Assembly (NCBI RefSeq): GCF_916618755.1
Contig: NZ_CAKAKB010000002.1
Coordinates: 248,001-312,000, forward strand
Reading direction: 5' to 3'
DNA: 64,000 nt
From: Actinotalea sp. Marseille-Q4924
Lineage (GTDB): Bacteria > Actinomycetota > Actinomycetes > Actinomycetales > Cellulomonadaceae
Shown in pieces: positions 1 to 8,386 of this stretch. Below the pieces are notes generated by a model. That model made no database searches. It had not been told where the DNA came from and was given only the letters and a program-made list of their open reading frames with translations. Numbering within the stretch: position 1 is the first letter of the stretch; each line of letters begins with the position of its first letter. A program made the position numbers and the translations under genes.

Positions 1-768
1 TGCACCGGGTCCCAGGGCGAGCCGATGGCGGCCCTGGCGCGCATGGCGAACGGCGACCACCAGATCCGCCTCGCCGAGGGCGACACCGTGCTCCTCGCGA
101 GCTCGCTCATCCCCGGCAACGAGACCGCGATCTACGGCCTCATCAACAAGCTGACGGACCGGGGCGCGCGCGTCGTCCACAAGGGCAACGCCAAGGTCCA
201 CGTGTCCGGCCACGCCAGCGCCGGCGAGCTCGTGTACTGCTACAACATCGTCCGTCCGCGCAACGTCATGCCGGTCCACGGCGAGTCCAAGCACCTGCGC
301 GCCAACGCCGAGCTCGCCATCCGCACGGGCGTGCCGGCCGACCGGGTCGTCATCGCGCGCGACGGCGTCGCGGTGGACCTCGTGGACGGCGAGGCCACCA
401 TCGCCGGCGCTGTCCAGGCGGACTACGTCTACGTGGACGGCCAGACCGTCGGTCACGCCGACGAGCAGACCCTCGACGAGCGCCGCGCCCTGCGGGACAA
501 CGGCGTGCTCACCGTGGTCGCGATCGTCGACGTCCCGGGCGCCCGGCTCGCCGAGCCGCTCGAGTTCGTGGGCCGCGGCGTCGCCGTGAGCCCCGAGACG
601 CTCCAGGGCGTCACCCGCGACGTCGAGCAGGCGCTCGGCCGCGCACCGCGGGAGGAGCTCGAGGACGTCGACCGCCTCGACGAGCTGGTCCGCAAGGCCG
701 TCGACCGTTCGCTGCGACGCAAGACGCGCCAGGGCCCGGTCGTCATCGCCGTCGTCGTCGAGGCCTGA
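1..768 (+). CDS. rnj: Ribonuclease J, C-terminal part (5' end outside window)
   Basis: The open frame runs in from the left edge and starts with CTGSQGEPMAALARMA, a hallmark of the beta-CASP region of RNase J. It continues through PVHGESKHL, the conserved histidine segment of the metallo-beta-lactamase core, and ends with the usual C-terminal dimerisation domain. RNase J is a zinc-dependent endo/5'-3' exoribonuclease for mRNA turnover and rRNA maturation in the cytoplasm. About 255 codons are present, so over half of a normal protein of about 560 residues lies upstream. A GC-rich hairpin follows the stop. Family assignment is firm; only the N-terminus is unseen. Confidence 0.95.
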   Translation, partial: CTGSQGEPMAALARMANGDHQIRLAEGDTVLLASSLIPGNETAIYGLINKLTDRGARVVHKGNAKVHVSGHASAGELVYCYNIVRPRNVMPVHGESKHLRANAELAIRTGVPADRVVIARDGVAVDLVDGEATIAGAVQADYVYVDGQTVGHADEQTLDERRALRDNGVLTVVAIVDVPGARLAEPLEFVGRGVAVSPETLQGVTRDVEQALGRAPREELEDVDRLDELVRKAVDRSLRRKTRQGPVVIAVVVEA

Positions 769-777
769 CGGGAGACG

Positions 778-820
778 CCCGGCGCGCGGCGGCGCCCGAC
801 GACGACGCCGCGCGCCCGGG
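778..820 (+). terminator. GC-rich hairpin after RNase J
   Basis: A long inverted repeat begins 10 bases after the RNase J stop. The left arm (778-791) pairs with the right arm (806-820) over about 14 bp, with one bulged base and a 14-base loop. There is no T tract, as is common for actinobacterial terminators. It separates rnj from the phospholipase-like pair. Function is inferred from position only. Confidence 0.5.
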
Positions 821-854
821 CCGACGACACGACGACCCGGCAGGACAGGCCTGC

Positions 855-2750
855 GTGTGCGACCGTGGTGCTGTGGTGACCTCCCGGGTCCAGGTGCACG
901 AGCAGGGCGACAGTCGGCGCCCGGACCGCCGGTACCCGGACGCGCCGGCGATCATCCGCCGTCGCACCCCCCGGGACGCCGCCACCAGCAGCACGTCCCG
1001 CACCACCTCCCGCGACGCGGTCCGTGACCTCGTCCGCTCCTGGCGTCCGCAGCCCTACGGGACCGAGCCGTCGCTCGCCACACCGCCGCCGCGCAGCACG
1101 ACCCGGCGCAACGGCGTCCCGCTCCTGGAGACCGACCGGTTCACCGTCCCGCCGCCCGTGCCCCTCGAGGGCAGCCACCCGTGGCTGCTGTCGGCCTCGC
1201 AGCGCGGCAACCCGCACTCCGCCGTCCGCACGTGGACGGAGGGCAACGCCGTCCGCCCGCTCGTCCACGGCCGGCCCTACTTCGCCGCCCTGGCCGCCGC
1301 GGTGGAGCGCATGCGCGCCGGTGACCTGCTGCTGTTCGTCGGGTGGCGCGTCGACCCCGACGAGTGCGTGCGCCCGGACGGCACGACCGTCGCGCAGCTC
1401 CTGTCCCAGGCGGCGCACCGCGGCGTGCTCGTCCGCGGCCTCGTGTGGCGCTCCCAGCTGGACCGGCTCAAGTTCTCGGTGCGGCAGAACCGCCGCTTCG
1501 CGCAGACGGTCAACGAGCACGGCGGCGAGGTGCTGCTGGACCAGCGCGTCCGTCCCTTCGGCAGCCACCACCAGAAGTTCGTCGTCCTGCGCCACCCGGG
1601 TCGCCCGCAGCTGGACGTCGTCTTCCTCGGCGGGATCGACGTCGCGCACTCCCGCGGCGACGACGCCGACCACCGCGGCGACCCCCAGCGCATGCCGTTC
1701 AACACCTGGTACGGCGGCCGGCCGGCGTGGCACGACGTGCAGGTGGAGATCCGTGGCCCCGCCGTCCGGTGCGTCGAGGAGGTGTTCCGCGAGCGCTGGG
1801 AGGACCCGTCGGCGCTGTCCCGGCGGCCCTGGCACCTCGTGCCCCACCTGCTCGACCTGCCCGAGCGCCGGCCGGACCCGCTGCCCGAGCCCCTGCCGTC
1901 GCCCGAGCCGGTCGGCACCTGCACCGTCCAGCTCCTGCGGACCTACCCGAACCGCTGGGGTGGCTACCCGTTCGCGCCGCACGGCGAGCGGACCGTGGCG
2001 CGGGGGTACGCCAAGGCGCTGCGCCGGGCGAGGCGGCTCGTCTACATCGAGGACCAGTACCTGTGGTCGGAGTCCGTCGCGGCGGTGTTCGCGGAGGCCC
2101 TGCGCAACGAGCCCGGCCTGCAACTCGTCGCCGTGGTCCCGCGGTTCCCCGAGCAGGAGGCGGAGCGTCGCCTGCCCATCACGCTGCACGGGCACACCCA
2201 GGCGCTGGACATGGTCCACGAGGCCGGTGGTGACCGCGTCCTCATCCTCGACGTCGAGAACGCCGTCGGGCGGCCGGTCTACGTGCACTCCAAGGTCTGC
2301 GTCATCGACGACGTCTGGGCGACGGTCGGCAGCGACAACTTCAACCGCCGCTCCTGGACCCACGACTCCGAGCTGACCGCCGCCGTCGTCGACGAGGCGC
2401 GGGACCCCCGCGAGCCGCGCGACCCCGCGGGTCTCGGTGACGGCGCGCGCGTCTTCGCGCGCGACCTGCGCCTCCGGCTGTGGCGCGAGCACCTCGACCT
2501 CACGGCCGCCGACGACGACGCCCTGGTCGACCCCGCGGAGGCCGTCGCCACCCTGCGCGACCGGGTGGTGGCCCTGGACGCCTGGTACGCGGCGGGGTGC
2601 GTCGGCGAGCGGCCGCCCGGCCGGCTCCGCTCCCACGTCCTCGGCCACCAGCCCAGCACGTGGCAGCGCGTCGCCTCCTCGCCGGCGTACCGGGCGTTCG
2701 TGGACCCCGACGGCCGCCCGCCCCGGATGAAGCTGCGCGGGCACCACTAG
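855..2750 (+). CDS. Phospholipase D-like protein, first of a tandem pair
   Basis: 631 residues from the longest start (GTG 855); GTG 873 or 876 are equally possible because no ribosome-binding site decides. Two PLD half-domains are visible. The first carries HQK at residues 239-241, but the aspartate expected five residues after the lysine is replaced by Arg (HQKFVVLR). The second is a complete HSKVCVID motif at 478-485 followed by GSDN. The PLD family hydrolyses or transfers phosphodiester groups through a phospho-histidine; the substrate here is unknown. No signal peptide is evident. The next gene is a clear paralogue with the same odd first motif, so this looks like a local duplication. 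Confidence 0.8.
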   Translation: MCDRGAVVTSRVQVHEQGDSRRPDRRYPDAPAIIRRRTPRDAATSSTSRTTSRDAVRDLVRSWRPQPYGTEPSLATPPPRSTTRRNGVPLLETDRFTVPPPVPLEGSHPWLLSASQRGNPHSAVRTWTEGNAVRPLVHGRPYFAALAAAVERMRAGDLLLFVGWRVDPDECVRPDGTTVAQLLSQAAHRGVLVRGLVWRSQLDRLKFSVRQNRRFAQTVNEHGGEVLLDQRVRPFGSHHQKFVVLRHPGRPQLDVVFLGGIDVAHSRGDDADHRGDPQRMPFNTWYGGRPAWHDVQVEIRGPAVRCVEEVFRERWEDPSALSRRPWHLVPHLLDLPERRPDPLPEPLPSPEPVGTCTVQLLRTYPNRWGGYPFAPHGERTVARGYAKALRRARRLVYIEDQYLWSESVAAVFAEALRNEPGLQLVAVVPRFPEQEAERRLPITLHGHTQALDMVHEAGGDRVLILDVENAVGRPVYVHSKVCVIDDVWATVGSDNFNRRSWTHDSELTAAVVDEARDPREPRDPAGLGDGARVFARDLRLRLWREHLDLTAADDDALVDPAEAVATLRDRVVALDAWYAAGCVGERPPGRLRSHVLGHQPSTWQRVASSPAYRAFVDPDGRPPRMKLRGHH

Positions 2751-2870
2751 GCGCGCAGCCGCCCCTCCAGCCCGGCACGCCCCTCGAGCCCGCCCGCCCT
2801 CGCCCGGACGGCGCAACACCACGCCGTGCGCCCGGAAGGCCGTGGTCACGCGCCCACCCGGTGTGACACC

Positions 2871-4550
2871 GTGGCGCCCGTGCTCCGTCCCTCGCTCTCG
2901 CGCCCGCCGCTGCGCCGCGACGGGCTGCGGATCACGTCGCCGTCGTCGTTCGAGGTGCCCGCCGAGCGGTCCGGTGACGAGCACCACGACTGGCTCCTCA
3001 CGGACTCCCAGCGGGGCAACCCCGCGACCCGGCTCCGCGCGTGGACGCACGGCAACGACGTGCGCGTGCTGCTGCACGGGCGGGCGTACTTCGAGCGGCT
3101 CGCCGAGGTCGTCGAGGCCGCCGGGCGGGGGGACCTCCTGCTGTTCGCGGACTGGCGCGGGGACCCGGGGCAGAAGCTCCGCGACGACGGCCTGACGGTG
3201 TCCCGGCTGCTGTGCGAGGCGGCCAGGCGCGGCGTCGTCGTCAAGGGGCTCATCTGGCGCTCCCACCTGGACCGCCTGGAGTTCTCGCACGAGCAGAACC
3301 GCACGCTCGCGGAGAGCGTCAACGACCACGGCGGCGAGGTGCTGCTCGACCAGCGGGTGCGGCCGTTCGGCAGCCATCACCAGAAGTTCGTCGTCCTGCG
3401 CCACCGCTCGCGCCCGGCCGACGACGTCGCGTTCGTCGGCGGCCTGGACCTCGCCCACAGCCGGCGCGACGACGCCGACCACCACGGCGACGAGCAGCCG
3501 CAGGGCTTCTCGCACTGGTACGGGGACACGCCCGCGTGGCACGACGTCCAGGTGGAGGTGCGCGGTCCCTCGGTGCGCGACGTCGAGGACGTCTTCCGCG
3601 AGCGGTGGGCGGACCGGGCCGCCCTGTCCCGGCTCCCGTGGCACGCGATCCCGGACCTGGCCCGCCGCCTGGACCGCAGCGCCGACCGCCTCCCGCCGCA
3701 GCACCCGGACCCTCCCGCGGCCGGCGCGGCGACGGTCCAGCTGCTGCGCACCTACCCGAACCGCTGGCCCGGCTACCCGTTCGCGCCCGACGGCGAGCGC
3801 AGCGCCGCCCGCGGGTACGGCAAGGCCATGCTCCGCGCGCGACGCCTCGTCTACATCGAGGACCAGTACCTGTGGTCCGCGGAGGTCGCCGGGGTCTTCG
3901 CCGACGCCCTGCGCCGGGAGCCGGGGCTGCACCTCGTCGCCGTCGTCCCGCGGTACCCGGACCAGGACGGGCGGGTGGCGGTCGCGGCGTCCAGGCACGG
4001 TCACGCGGTCGCGCTCGACCTGGTGCTCGAGGCGGGCGGGGACCGGGTGCTCGTCCTCGACGTGGAGAACCACGCGAGCCTGCCGGTGTACGTGCACGCC
4101 AAGGTGTGCGTCGTCGACGACGTGTGGGCGACCGTCGGCAGCGACAACTTCAACCGCCGCTCCTGGACGCACGACTCCGAGCTCACCGCCGCGATCGTCG
4201 ACGGGACGCGGGACCCGCGCGAGCCGCGGGACCCCGGCGGCCTGGGCGACGGCGCCCGCGTCTTCGCGCGCGACCTGCGCCTGGCGCTGCTGCGCGAGCA
4301 CCTCGACCTCGAGGACGACGACGGCCTGCTCGACCCGGAGGACGCCATCGTCACGATCCGACGCAGCGCCGCGGCCCTCCAGGCCTGGCACGAGGCCGGT
4401 CGCGAGGGTCCACGGCCACCGGGCCGGCTGCGCCCGCACGACCCCGACGGGGTGCCACGCTGGCGCCGGCTGCTCGTCACCCCGGCGTACCGGGTCATCG
4501 CGGATCCGGACGGCCGCCCGCCGCGGATGAAGCTGCACCGCCGGCACTGA
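2871..4550 (+). CDS. Phospholipase D-like protein, second of a tandem pair
   Basis: A paralogue of the preceding gene, with the same order of blocks: DSQRGNP near the N-terminus, VNDHGGEVLLDQRVRPFGSH before the first HQKFVVLR motif, YIEDQYLWS, then HAKVCVVD and GSDNFNRRSW at the second site. As in its neighbour, Arg replaces the Asp of the first HKD motif. In-frame GTG codons at 2826, 2871 and 2880 are all possible starts without a convincing Shine-Dalgarno; 2871 is a compromise. About 120 bases separate the two genes. Role and substrate are unknown. Confidence 0.8.
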   Translation: MAPVLRPSLSRPPLRRDGLRITSPSSFEVPAERSGDEHHDWLLTDSQRGNPATRLRAWTHGNDVRVLLHGRAYFERLAEVVEAAGRGDLLLFADWRGDPGQKLRDDGLTVSRLLCEAARRGVVVKGLIWRSHLDRLEFSHEQNRTLAESVNDHGGEVLLDQRVRPFGSHHQKFVVLRHRSRPADDVAFVGGLDLAHSRRDDADHHGDEQPQGFSHWYGDTPAWHDVQVEVRGPSVRDVEDVFRERWADRAALSRLPWHAIPDLARRLDRSADRLPPQHPDPPAAGAATVQLLRTYPNRWPGYPFAPDGERSAARGYGKAMLRARRLVYIEDQYLWSAEVAGVFADALRREPGLHLVAVVPRYPDQDGRVAVAASRHGHAVALDLVLEAGGDRVLVLDVENHASLPVYVHAKVCVVDDVWATVGSDNFNRRSWTHDSELTAAIVDGTRDPREPRDPGGLGDGARVFARDLRLALLREHLDLEDDDGLLDPEDAIVTIRRSAAALQAWHEAGREGPRPPGRLRPHDPDGVPRWRRLLVTPAYRVIADPDGRPPRMKLHRRH

Positions 4551-4638
4551 GGCCGTGCGCCGTCGCTGGTCACGAGGACCGGCTGGTCCTGGTGACCAAG
4601 ACGCTCGTCTTTCGCCCGGTGAGGTGGGACCCTGAGGT

Positions 4639-5556
4639 ATGCGCACGGCAGGCGATGTCGCCGCCCCGGACGGGCTGAGCGTGCACGACCACCTCTGCTG
4701 GGTCTTCGACGACGCGGCGGACTTCCACCGGCGCGCCAGCCGGTTCCTCGCCGAGGGGGTCGAGCAGGGCCTCGCGGTCGTCTGGGTGGGCGCCAAGCCC
4801 CACGACGAGCTGGCCGCCGAGCTCGTCGGCCTCGACGTGGACCGCCTCGAACGCTCCGGCACCCTGAGCATCCTCGACCTGCCGACGCAGCGCCCCGACG
4901 ACGGGCCGTCCGACCCCGGGGAGCAGGCGGCGTTCTGGGCGGACTGGGGCCGGCGTGCGACCGCGTCGGGGTACCGCGGTCTGCGCGTCGCCGGGGACGG
5001 CACCCCGTGGGTCCGCACCCCGGAGGAGCAGGCGGTGCACCTCGCCTACGAGGTGGCGCTCGACCGGGTGACGCGCGGCGCCCCGGTGTCGGTGATGTGC
5101 GCGTTCGACCGGTCCCTCCTCGGCGCCGAGGTCGCGGCGGCCTTCGCGGAGGTGCACCCGCTGGCCAGCATCGGGGCGACCCGCTTCCAGCTCTACTTCG
5201 ACGACGAGCACGACCTCGCCCTGCGCGGCGAGGTGGACCTCACCGACGCCACGGCGCTGCGGCGCACGCTCGAGCTGGTCGCGCCCGGGCCGGTCATGGG
5301 ACCGGGAGCCGGCGAGATCCACGTCGACGCCGGTGCCCTGCTCTTCATCGACCACCACGGCATGCTCGTGCTCGACCGCTTCGGCGAGGAGCGCGACGCG
5401 ACGCTGGTCCTGCACGACGCCCGCTCCACGTGCGCGCGCGAGGTCGTGGACCTGCTGGGTCTGCGCCACGTGGTGGTCGCCGACGCGGGGCGACGCCTTC
5501 GCCCGGTGGAGCCCGTGAGCCCCCGCGGCAGGGGACGTGGTGTTCCTGAGCCCTGA
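4639..5556 (+). CDS. MEDS-domain sensor with C-terminal STAS-like domain
   Basis: 305 residues. The first about 170 match the MEDS (DcmR sensory) domain: HDHLCWVFDD near the start, then a RecA-like alpha/beta fold in which the conserved first histidines and the FDRSLLGAEV segment are visible. The last about 100 residues (from about 200) resemble an anti-sigma-factor antagonist (STAS) domain. Such proteins act in partner-switching networks controlling alternative sigma factors. The 3' end overlaps the next gene, an RsbW-like ATP-binding protein, by 20 bases, so the two are probably translationally coupled and interact. The signal sensed is unknown. Confidence 0.75.
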   Translation: MRTAGDVAAPDGLSVHDHLCWVFDDAADFHRRASRFLAEGVEQGLAVVWVGAKPHDELAAELVGLDVDRLERSGTLSILDLPTQRPDDGPSDPGEQAAFWADWGRRATASGYRGLRVAGDGTPWVRTPEEQAVHLAYEVALDRVTRGAPVSVMCAFDRSLLGAEVAAAFAEVHPLASIGATRFQLYFDDEHDLALRGEVDLTDATALRRTLELVAPGPVMGPGAGEIHVDAGALLFIDHHGMLVLDRFGEERDATLVLHDARSTCAREVVDLLGLRHVVVADAGRRLRPVEPVSPRGRGRGVPEP

Positions 5557-6040
5557 CGGCGGCGCCGAGACGTTGCCGACGGCCCAGGCGAGCGACGTCG
5601 CGTTCGACGTGGCCGGAGCGGGGGACGAGGCGGGTGCCGGTCAGGACACGGCTGCCGCCGCGGAGCAGGTCGCCCGCCTCCAGGTCGACGACCTCCCGCT
5701 GGCGGAGGTCCGCCGGTGGCTGCGCGACGTCGTCGCCGGGCAGGGCTGGCCCGCCGCGACGGACCGGACGCTCGCGCTCCTGACCACCGAGCTGGTCGCC
5801 AACGCGCAGAAGCACGGTCCGGCCGGCGGCCGGGTCGCCGTGACGGTCCGGGGGACGGCGGACGTCGTCCGCGTCGAGGCCGTGGACGAGGGCACGACCC
5901 ACCCGGTGGTGCGCCACCCGCCGCAGGACGCCGTCGACGGTCGCGGCATGCTGCTGGTGCAGCACCTCGCCCAGCGGTGGGGCAGCGAGCTGCTGCCCGA
6001 CGGCGGCAAGGTGGTCTGGTTCACCCTCCGCGTCGTGTGA
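5537..6040 (+). CDS. RsbW-like anti-sigma factor / serine-kinase-type ATPase
   Basis: 167 residues. A single HATPase_c domain occupies the C-terminal two thirds: the N box is in LLTTELVANAQKHG, the G1-type box in DGRGM, and the domain closes with GGKVVWF. This is the GHKL-ATPase type found in anti-sigma factors and their kinases, which bind or phosphorylate STAS partners. It overlaps the upstream MEDS/STAS gene by 20 bases, implying a cognate pair. It is closely similar in motif layout to the protein at 18403-18852. The first about 50 residues are Ala-rich and probably disordered. The target sigma factor is not in view. Confidence 0.8.
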   Translation: MVFLSPDGGAETLPTAQASDVAFDVAGAGDEAGAGQDTAAAAEQVARLQVDDLPLAEVRRWLRDVVAGQGWPAATDRTLALLTTELVANAQKHGPAGGRVAVTVRGTADVVRVEAVDEGTTHPVVRHPPQDAVDGRGMLLVQHLAQRWGSELLPDGGKVVWFTLRVV

Positions 6041-6141
6041 CGCCCGGACTGATGTGACCGACCGCGACCCCCCACGAGGGGGGAAGAGGTGCCCGTCTTC
6101 CGGGGATCGCCGGATCCCCGGGGCGCGCGTACCGTTGACGC

Positions 6142-8340
6142 GTGGCCATGATCGACCGTCCCGGGGCATCGTCCCCTGGGGCGTGGCCCGGTGAGCGCGA
6201 GCCCGCGGAGCAGCTGCGGGTCGAGGGTGCGCTCGACAACGTCCTGGACCCGGTCGCCGTCGTCCGCCCGGTGCGCGACGCGAGCGGCGCCGTGACGCGG
6301 TTCGTCGTCGTGCACGCCAACACGCCTGCCGTGGCGCGGGGGACCGCCGTCGGCGACGAGTGGGTCCCGCCCGACGACGACGCCGTGTCCCGGCCCGGTC
6401 CAGCAGCGCTCTTCCACCGCTACGTGCAGGTGCTCACGGGCGGGACATCGCTGCTGCTGGAGTCCCTGTTCGTCCCCACGCCCGACGGCGACGAGCGGTA
6501 CGTCGACCTGCGCGTCGTCCGTCTCGGCGACGAGCTCCTGGTGACCTGGCGGGACGTCACCGCGCAGCTCATCGTCGACCGCGAGCTCGACCACAGCGAG
6601 CGCCGGTTCCGCTCGGCGTTCGACGGCGCGCCCGTCGGCATGGTGATCCTCGGCCTCGAGCCCGGGGAGGAAGGGCGGATCCTCGAGGCGAACCAGACCC
6701 TCGCCGACCTCGTCGGACGTGCGCCGGAGGACCTCATGGGCCGCCCGTCCGCGGAGCTGCACCACCCCGACGACCTGGCGGCCGCCTTCGACGAGCTGGC
6801 CCGCATGGCCGCCGGCAGCAGCAGCGGCTTCCAGCAGGAGCGCCGCCTGCGCCGCGCCGACGGCGGCTGGGCGTGGGTGCGCGTGACGGCGTCGGTCGTG
6901 CAGCGCGAGGGCTCGCCCTCGTACGTCATCGAGCACGTCGAGGACGTCACCGCCCGCCGGGCCGCCGAGGCCGAGCTCGCGCACCGCGCCCTCTACGACG
7001 CCCTCACGGGCCTGGGCAACCGCACGCTCCTCATGGACCACCTGCGCCTCGCCGTCGGGCAGCTCGCCGGTGCCGACCGGGGGCTGGCGGTGCTGGTCTG
7101 CGACCTGGACCGCTTCCGCGACGTCAACGACACGCTCGGTCACACCGCCGGCGACGAGGTGCTCCGGGAGATGGCGCAGCGCCTCACGGAGACGGTGCCC
7201 GCGCCGGACACGGTCGCCCGGCTGTCCGGTGACGAGTTCGTCGTCGCGATGCGGGTGCGCGACGAGACGGAGGCGCTGCGGGTGGCGCGCCGGCTGCACG
7301 AGCGGATGAGCGAGCCGGTCGAAGTGCGCGGCTTCCGGCTCGTCGTCGGCCCGAGCATCGGTGTGACGACGACGTCGGACCCGGCGGCCGACCCGGAGGT
7401 CCTGCTGCGCGAGGCGGACCTGGCGATGCACCAGGCCAAGCGCGCGGGCCGGGACCGCTGGGTGCTCTACGACGAGACGCTGCACACCATGGCGGTGGAG
7501 CGGCTGGCGACGGAGGAGGCTCTGCGGCACGCCCTGGACCACGGCGGCTTCCGGCTGCTCTTCCAGCCGATCGTCGACGTCGCCGACGGCCGCGTCGTCT
7601 CAGCGGAGGCGCTGCTGCGGCTGGAGCACCCGGTGCGCGGCACCCTGTCGCCGGAGGCCTTCATCGACGTGGCCGAGGCCAGCGACCTCATCGTGCCCAT
7701 CGGCGACTGGGTGCTGCAGGAGGCCTGCCGGCAGCTCGCGCGGTGGCAGGCGCGGGTGCCCGACATGCAGGTCACCGTCAACGTCTCCACGCGGCAGGTC
7801 AGCCACCTCGCGCTCGCCGACCAGCTGGACCGGGCCGCGCGGGACAGCGGCGCGGACCCGGCGCGCGTGCTGCTGGAGATCACCGAGCACGTGCTCCTCG
7901 ACGCGGGCGACGCCGCCGCCGGGGAGCTCGCGCGCGTCACCGACGCGGGGTCACGCCTGGCCATCGACGACTTCGGCACCGGCTACGCGTCGCTGGCGTA
8001 CCTCAAGCGGTTCCCGGTGAGCGTCGTGAAGATCGACCGGTCCTTCGTCGAGGGGCTGGACCGGCCGGGGGAGGACACGGCCATCGTGGAGGCCGTCATC
8101 GGCCTGGCCCGGACGCTGGGCCTGCAGGTGGTCGCGGAGGGCGTGGAGACGGCGGGCCAGCTCACGACGCTGCGGCGCCTCGGCTGCACCCGCGTCCAGG
8201 GCTTCCACCTCGGGCGCCCGATGACCGGCGACGAGCTCGCGGAGGTGCTGGACCGCTCGCGCACGGCGGGTGGCGCGGAGGAGTGGCTGGCCGCCGCTCG
8301 GGCTGGCCGGTCCCGCCTGAGCGGTGCCCACCTCGCCTGA
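6142..8340 (+). CDS. PAS-GGDEF-EAL cyclic-di-GMP turnover protein
   Basis: 732 residues, with no transmembrane segments seen. An N-terminal PAS-like segment is followed by a clear PAS/PAC (about 150-275, ending EHVEDVTARR), a GGDEF domain with SGDEF at 362-366 (Ser for the first Gly), and an EAL domain with EALLR from 489, ITEHVLL, DDFGTGYASL and AEGVET. The key EAL metal-binding and catalytic residues look intact, so phosphodiesterase activity is likely; cyclase activity is uncertain because of the altered site. The start is GTG 6142, six bases after TACCGT (6130-6135), suggesting a leaderless mRNA; ATG 6148 is the alternative. Confidence 0.9.
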   Translation: MAMIDRPGASSPGAWPGEREPAEQLRVEGALDNVLDPVAVVRPVRDASGAVTRFVVVHANTPAVARGTAVGDEWVPPDDDAVSRPGPAALFHRYVQVLTGGTSLLLESLFVPTPDGDERYVDLRVVRLGDELLVTWRDVTAQLIVDRELDHSERRFRSAFDGAPVGMVILGLEPGEEGRILEANQTLADLVGRAPEDLMGRPSAELHHPDDLAAAFDELARMAAGSSSGFQQERRLRRADGGWAWVRVTASVVQREGSPSYVIEHVEDVTARRAAEAELAHRALYDALTGLGNRTLLMDHLRLAVGQLAGADRGLAVLVCDLDRFRDVNDTLGHTAGDEVLREMAQRLTETVPAPDTVARLSGDEFVVAMRVRDETEALRVARRLHERMSEPVEVRGFRLVVGPSIGVTTTSDPAADPEVLLREADLAMHQAKRAGRDRWVLYDETLHTMAVERLATEEALRHALDHGGFRLLFQPIVDVADGRVVSAEALLRLEHPVRGTLSPEAFIDVAEASDLIVPIGDWVLQEACRQLARWQARVPDMQVTVNVSTRQVSHLALADQLDRAARDSGADPARVLLEITEHVLLDAGDAAAGELARVTDAGSRLAIDDFGTGYASLAYLKRFPVSVVKIDRSFVEGLDRPGEDTAIVEAVIGLARTLGLQVVAEGVETAGQLTTLRRLGCTRVQGFHLGRPMTGDELAEVLDRSRTAGGAEEWLAAARAGRSRLSGAHLA

Positions 8341-8386
8341 GCGCCACTGCCCTCGACGAAGGGGCGTCGGCGCGCCGGGACGAGCG

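Noticed and set aside
453-5018. Minus-strand open frame of 1521 codons antisense to the phospholipase-like genes
   Set aside because: It lacks any family motif, spans the antisense of several good genes, and is explained by high GC in third codon positions of the plus-strand genes.
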